Shown here: positions 15,051 to 15,511 of the stretch, in pieces
How positions within the stretch are numbered: position 1 is the stretch's first letter
Layout: each line of letters opens with the position of its first letter
DNA from: a bacterium
GTDB taxonomy: Bacteria; Hydrogenedentota; Hydrogenedentia; Hydrogenedentiales; SLHB01
Assembly: GCA_024231375.1 (NCBI GenBank)
Contig: JAAEQP010000382.1
Coordinates: 1-15,511, forward strand
Reading direction: 5' to 3'
Length of the DNA stretch: 15,511 nt
Position numbers and translations under genes: made by a program
The notes under the pieces: generated by a model
What the model saw: only the letters and a program-made list of their open reading frames with translations
Databases searched by the model: none
Told to the model about the DNA's origin: nothing

Positions 15051-15511
15051 ACACCAAGTCGTCGGGAACCTGATACTCCGCGTACGGGTCGTCCTCATCC
15101 GGCTCATCATCCTTCGCGTCGTAGAGCACGAGCAACGCGTCTTCGTCGCGTTCCTCGACCTTTAACGCCGTCTCCCGCGGAACCAGATGATACGCCTCGT
15201 CCATCCACACAATCCCGACCTGCCCTCTACCCAACCGCAACTGAATCTCGCGGGTTACGTGGATGGTCTTGACCGTGCGGTCATGGGGGAAGTTGTAGGC
15301 AACGTCGCCGCCGTCGCACGCGATGGAATGGCTGATCACCATGTCGCGCAACTGGGCCTGCTGCTCTTTGCGGACGCGCTCTTCCTCGCGTTTCCGGTTG
15401 ATTTCCCGGTTGCGCGCGGCCTTCTCCTCGAGGGCCTTCGCGGCCGCCACCGCCGCCGCGTCCGGCTCCACCTCCTGACCCTGCTTCGCGCGTGCGCGCT
15501 TTTCCTTCTCC
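15046..15511 (-). CDS. DUF2058 (YaiL-like) protein, 5' part beyond the window
   Basis: The frame stays open to the right window edge, so the N-terminus is missing. About 154 residues are visible. The first part is a charged Lys/Arg/Glu/Ala-rich helix, including EKEKRARAK at the edge and REINRKREEERVRKEQQAQ further in, probably a coiled coil. It is followed by the DUF2058 domain, with GGDVAYNFPHDRTVKTIHV and the C-terminal signature EDDPYAEYQVPDDLVW, which is nearly the same as the E. coli YaiL end. A GTG at 15471 could mark a start, but the sequence upstream of it continues the family pattern, so I treat it as internal. The family function is not well defined; nucleic-acid association has been suggested. 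It is convergent with the PfkB gene. Confidence 0.9.
   Translation of the reverse strand, partial: EKEKRARAKQGQEVEPDAAAVAAAKALEEKAARNREINRKREEERVRKEQQAQLRDMVISHSIACDGGDVAYNFPHDRTVKTIHVTREIQLRLGRGQVGIVWMDEAYHLVPRETALKVEERDEDALLVLYDAKDDEPDEDDPYAEYQVPDDLVW

Overview
The window reads as chromosomal DNA of a Gram-negative-type bacterium with a high GC content (about 60-65% in most coding stretches, estimated by eye). Supporting signs are a FabI enoyl-ACP reductase, a lipobox lipoprotein, a sigma-54-type response regulator and a DUF2058 (YaiL-like) protein. The mix of a heparinase II/III-type lipoprotein, multi-domain histidine kinases, dispersed palindromes and unusual pseudo-enzymes suggests an uncultivated lineage such as Hydrogenedentota, Planctomycetota or a relative. 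That placement is a guess, because no rRNA or marker gene is present.

Region 1 (152-3805, minus strand) reads, in transcription order, heparinase II/III-like lipoprotein, fabI, thiS, thiE. ThiS and ThiE overlap by 4 bases and follow fabI after 33 bases, so fatty-acid elongation and thiamine phosphate synthesis genes are probably co-transcribed. No thiG is in view. A divergent spacer (3806-4136) carries two inverted repeats with the same half-site (ATACCA/TGGTAT) and is the likely control region.

Region 2 (4137-13070, plus strand) is the most unusual part. It encodes a protein with the architecture of a B12-binding-domain radical SAM enzyme in which all three cluster cysteines are replaced. 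After it comes a 165-base spacer with long, partly mutually exclusive hairpins. A tightly packed set follows: a FabF-like ketosynthase (Cys-His-Gln instead of Cys-His-His), a membrane sensor histidine kinase with an intact H-box, a second soluble kinase whose phospho-acceptor His is Gln and whose receiver-like domain lacks the acidic pair, and an NtrC-type sigma-54 activator. The kinases and regulator look like one signalling module: an active membrane kinase, a kinase-dead paralogue that may modulate it or act as a phosphatase, and their regulator. The ketosynthase is translationally coupled to this module (TGATG), which hints at a link between lipid or polyketide chemistry and signalling.

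Region 3 (13088-14850, plus strand) holds a class I glutamine amidotransferase/peptidase C26 protein with an unusual signal peptide, overlapping by 4 bases a PfkB-family carbohydrate kinase. It is followed by a dispersed palindrome and two tandem hairpins, which separate it from a convergent, window-truncated DUF2058 gene (15046-15511, minus strand). A half copy of the same dispersed palindrome family lies at the left window edge (1-29).

No tRNA, rRNA, CRISPR array, insertion sequence or phage gene was seen.
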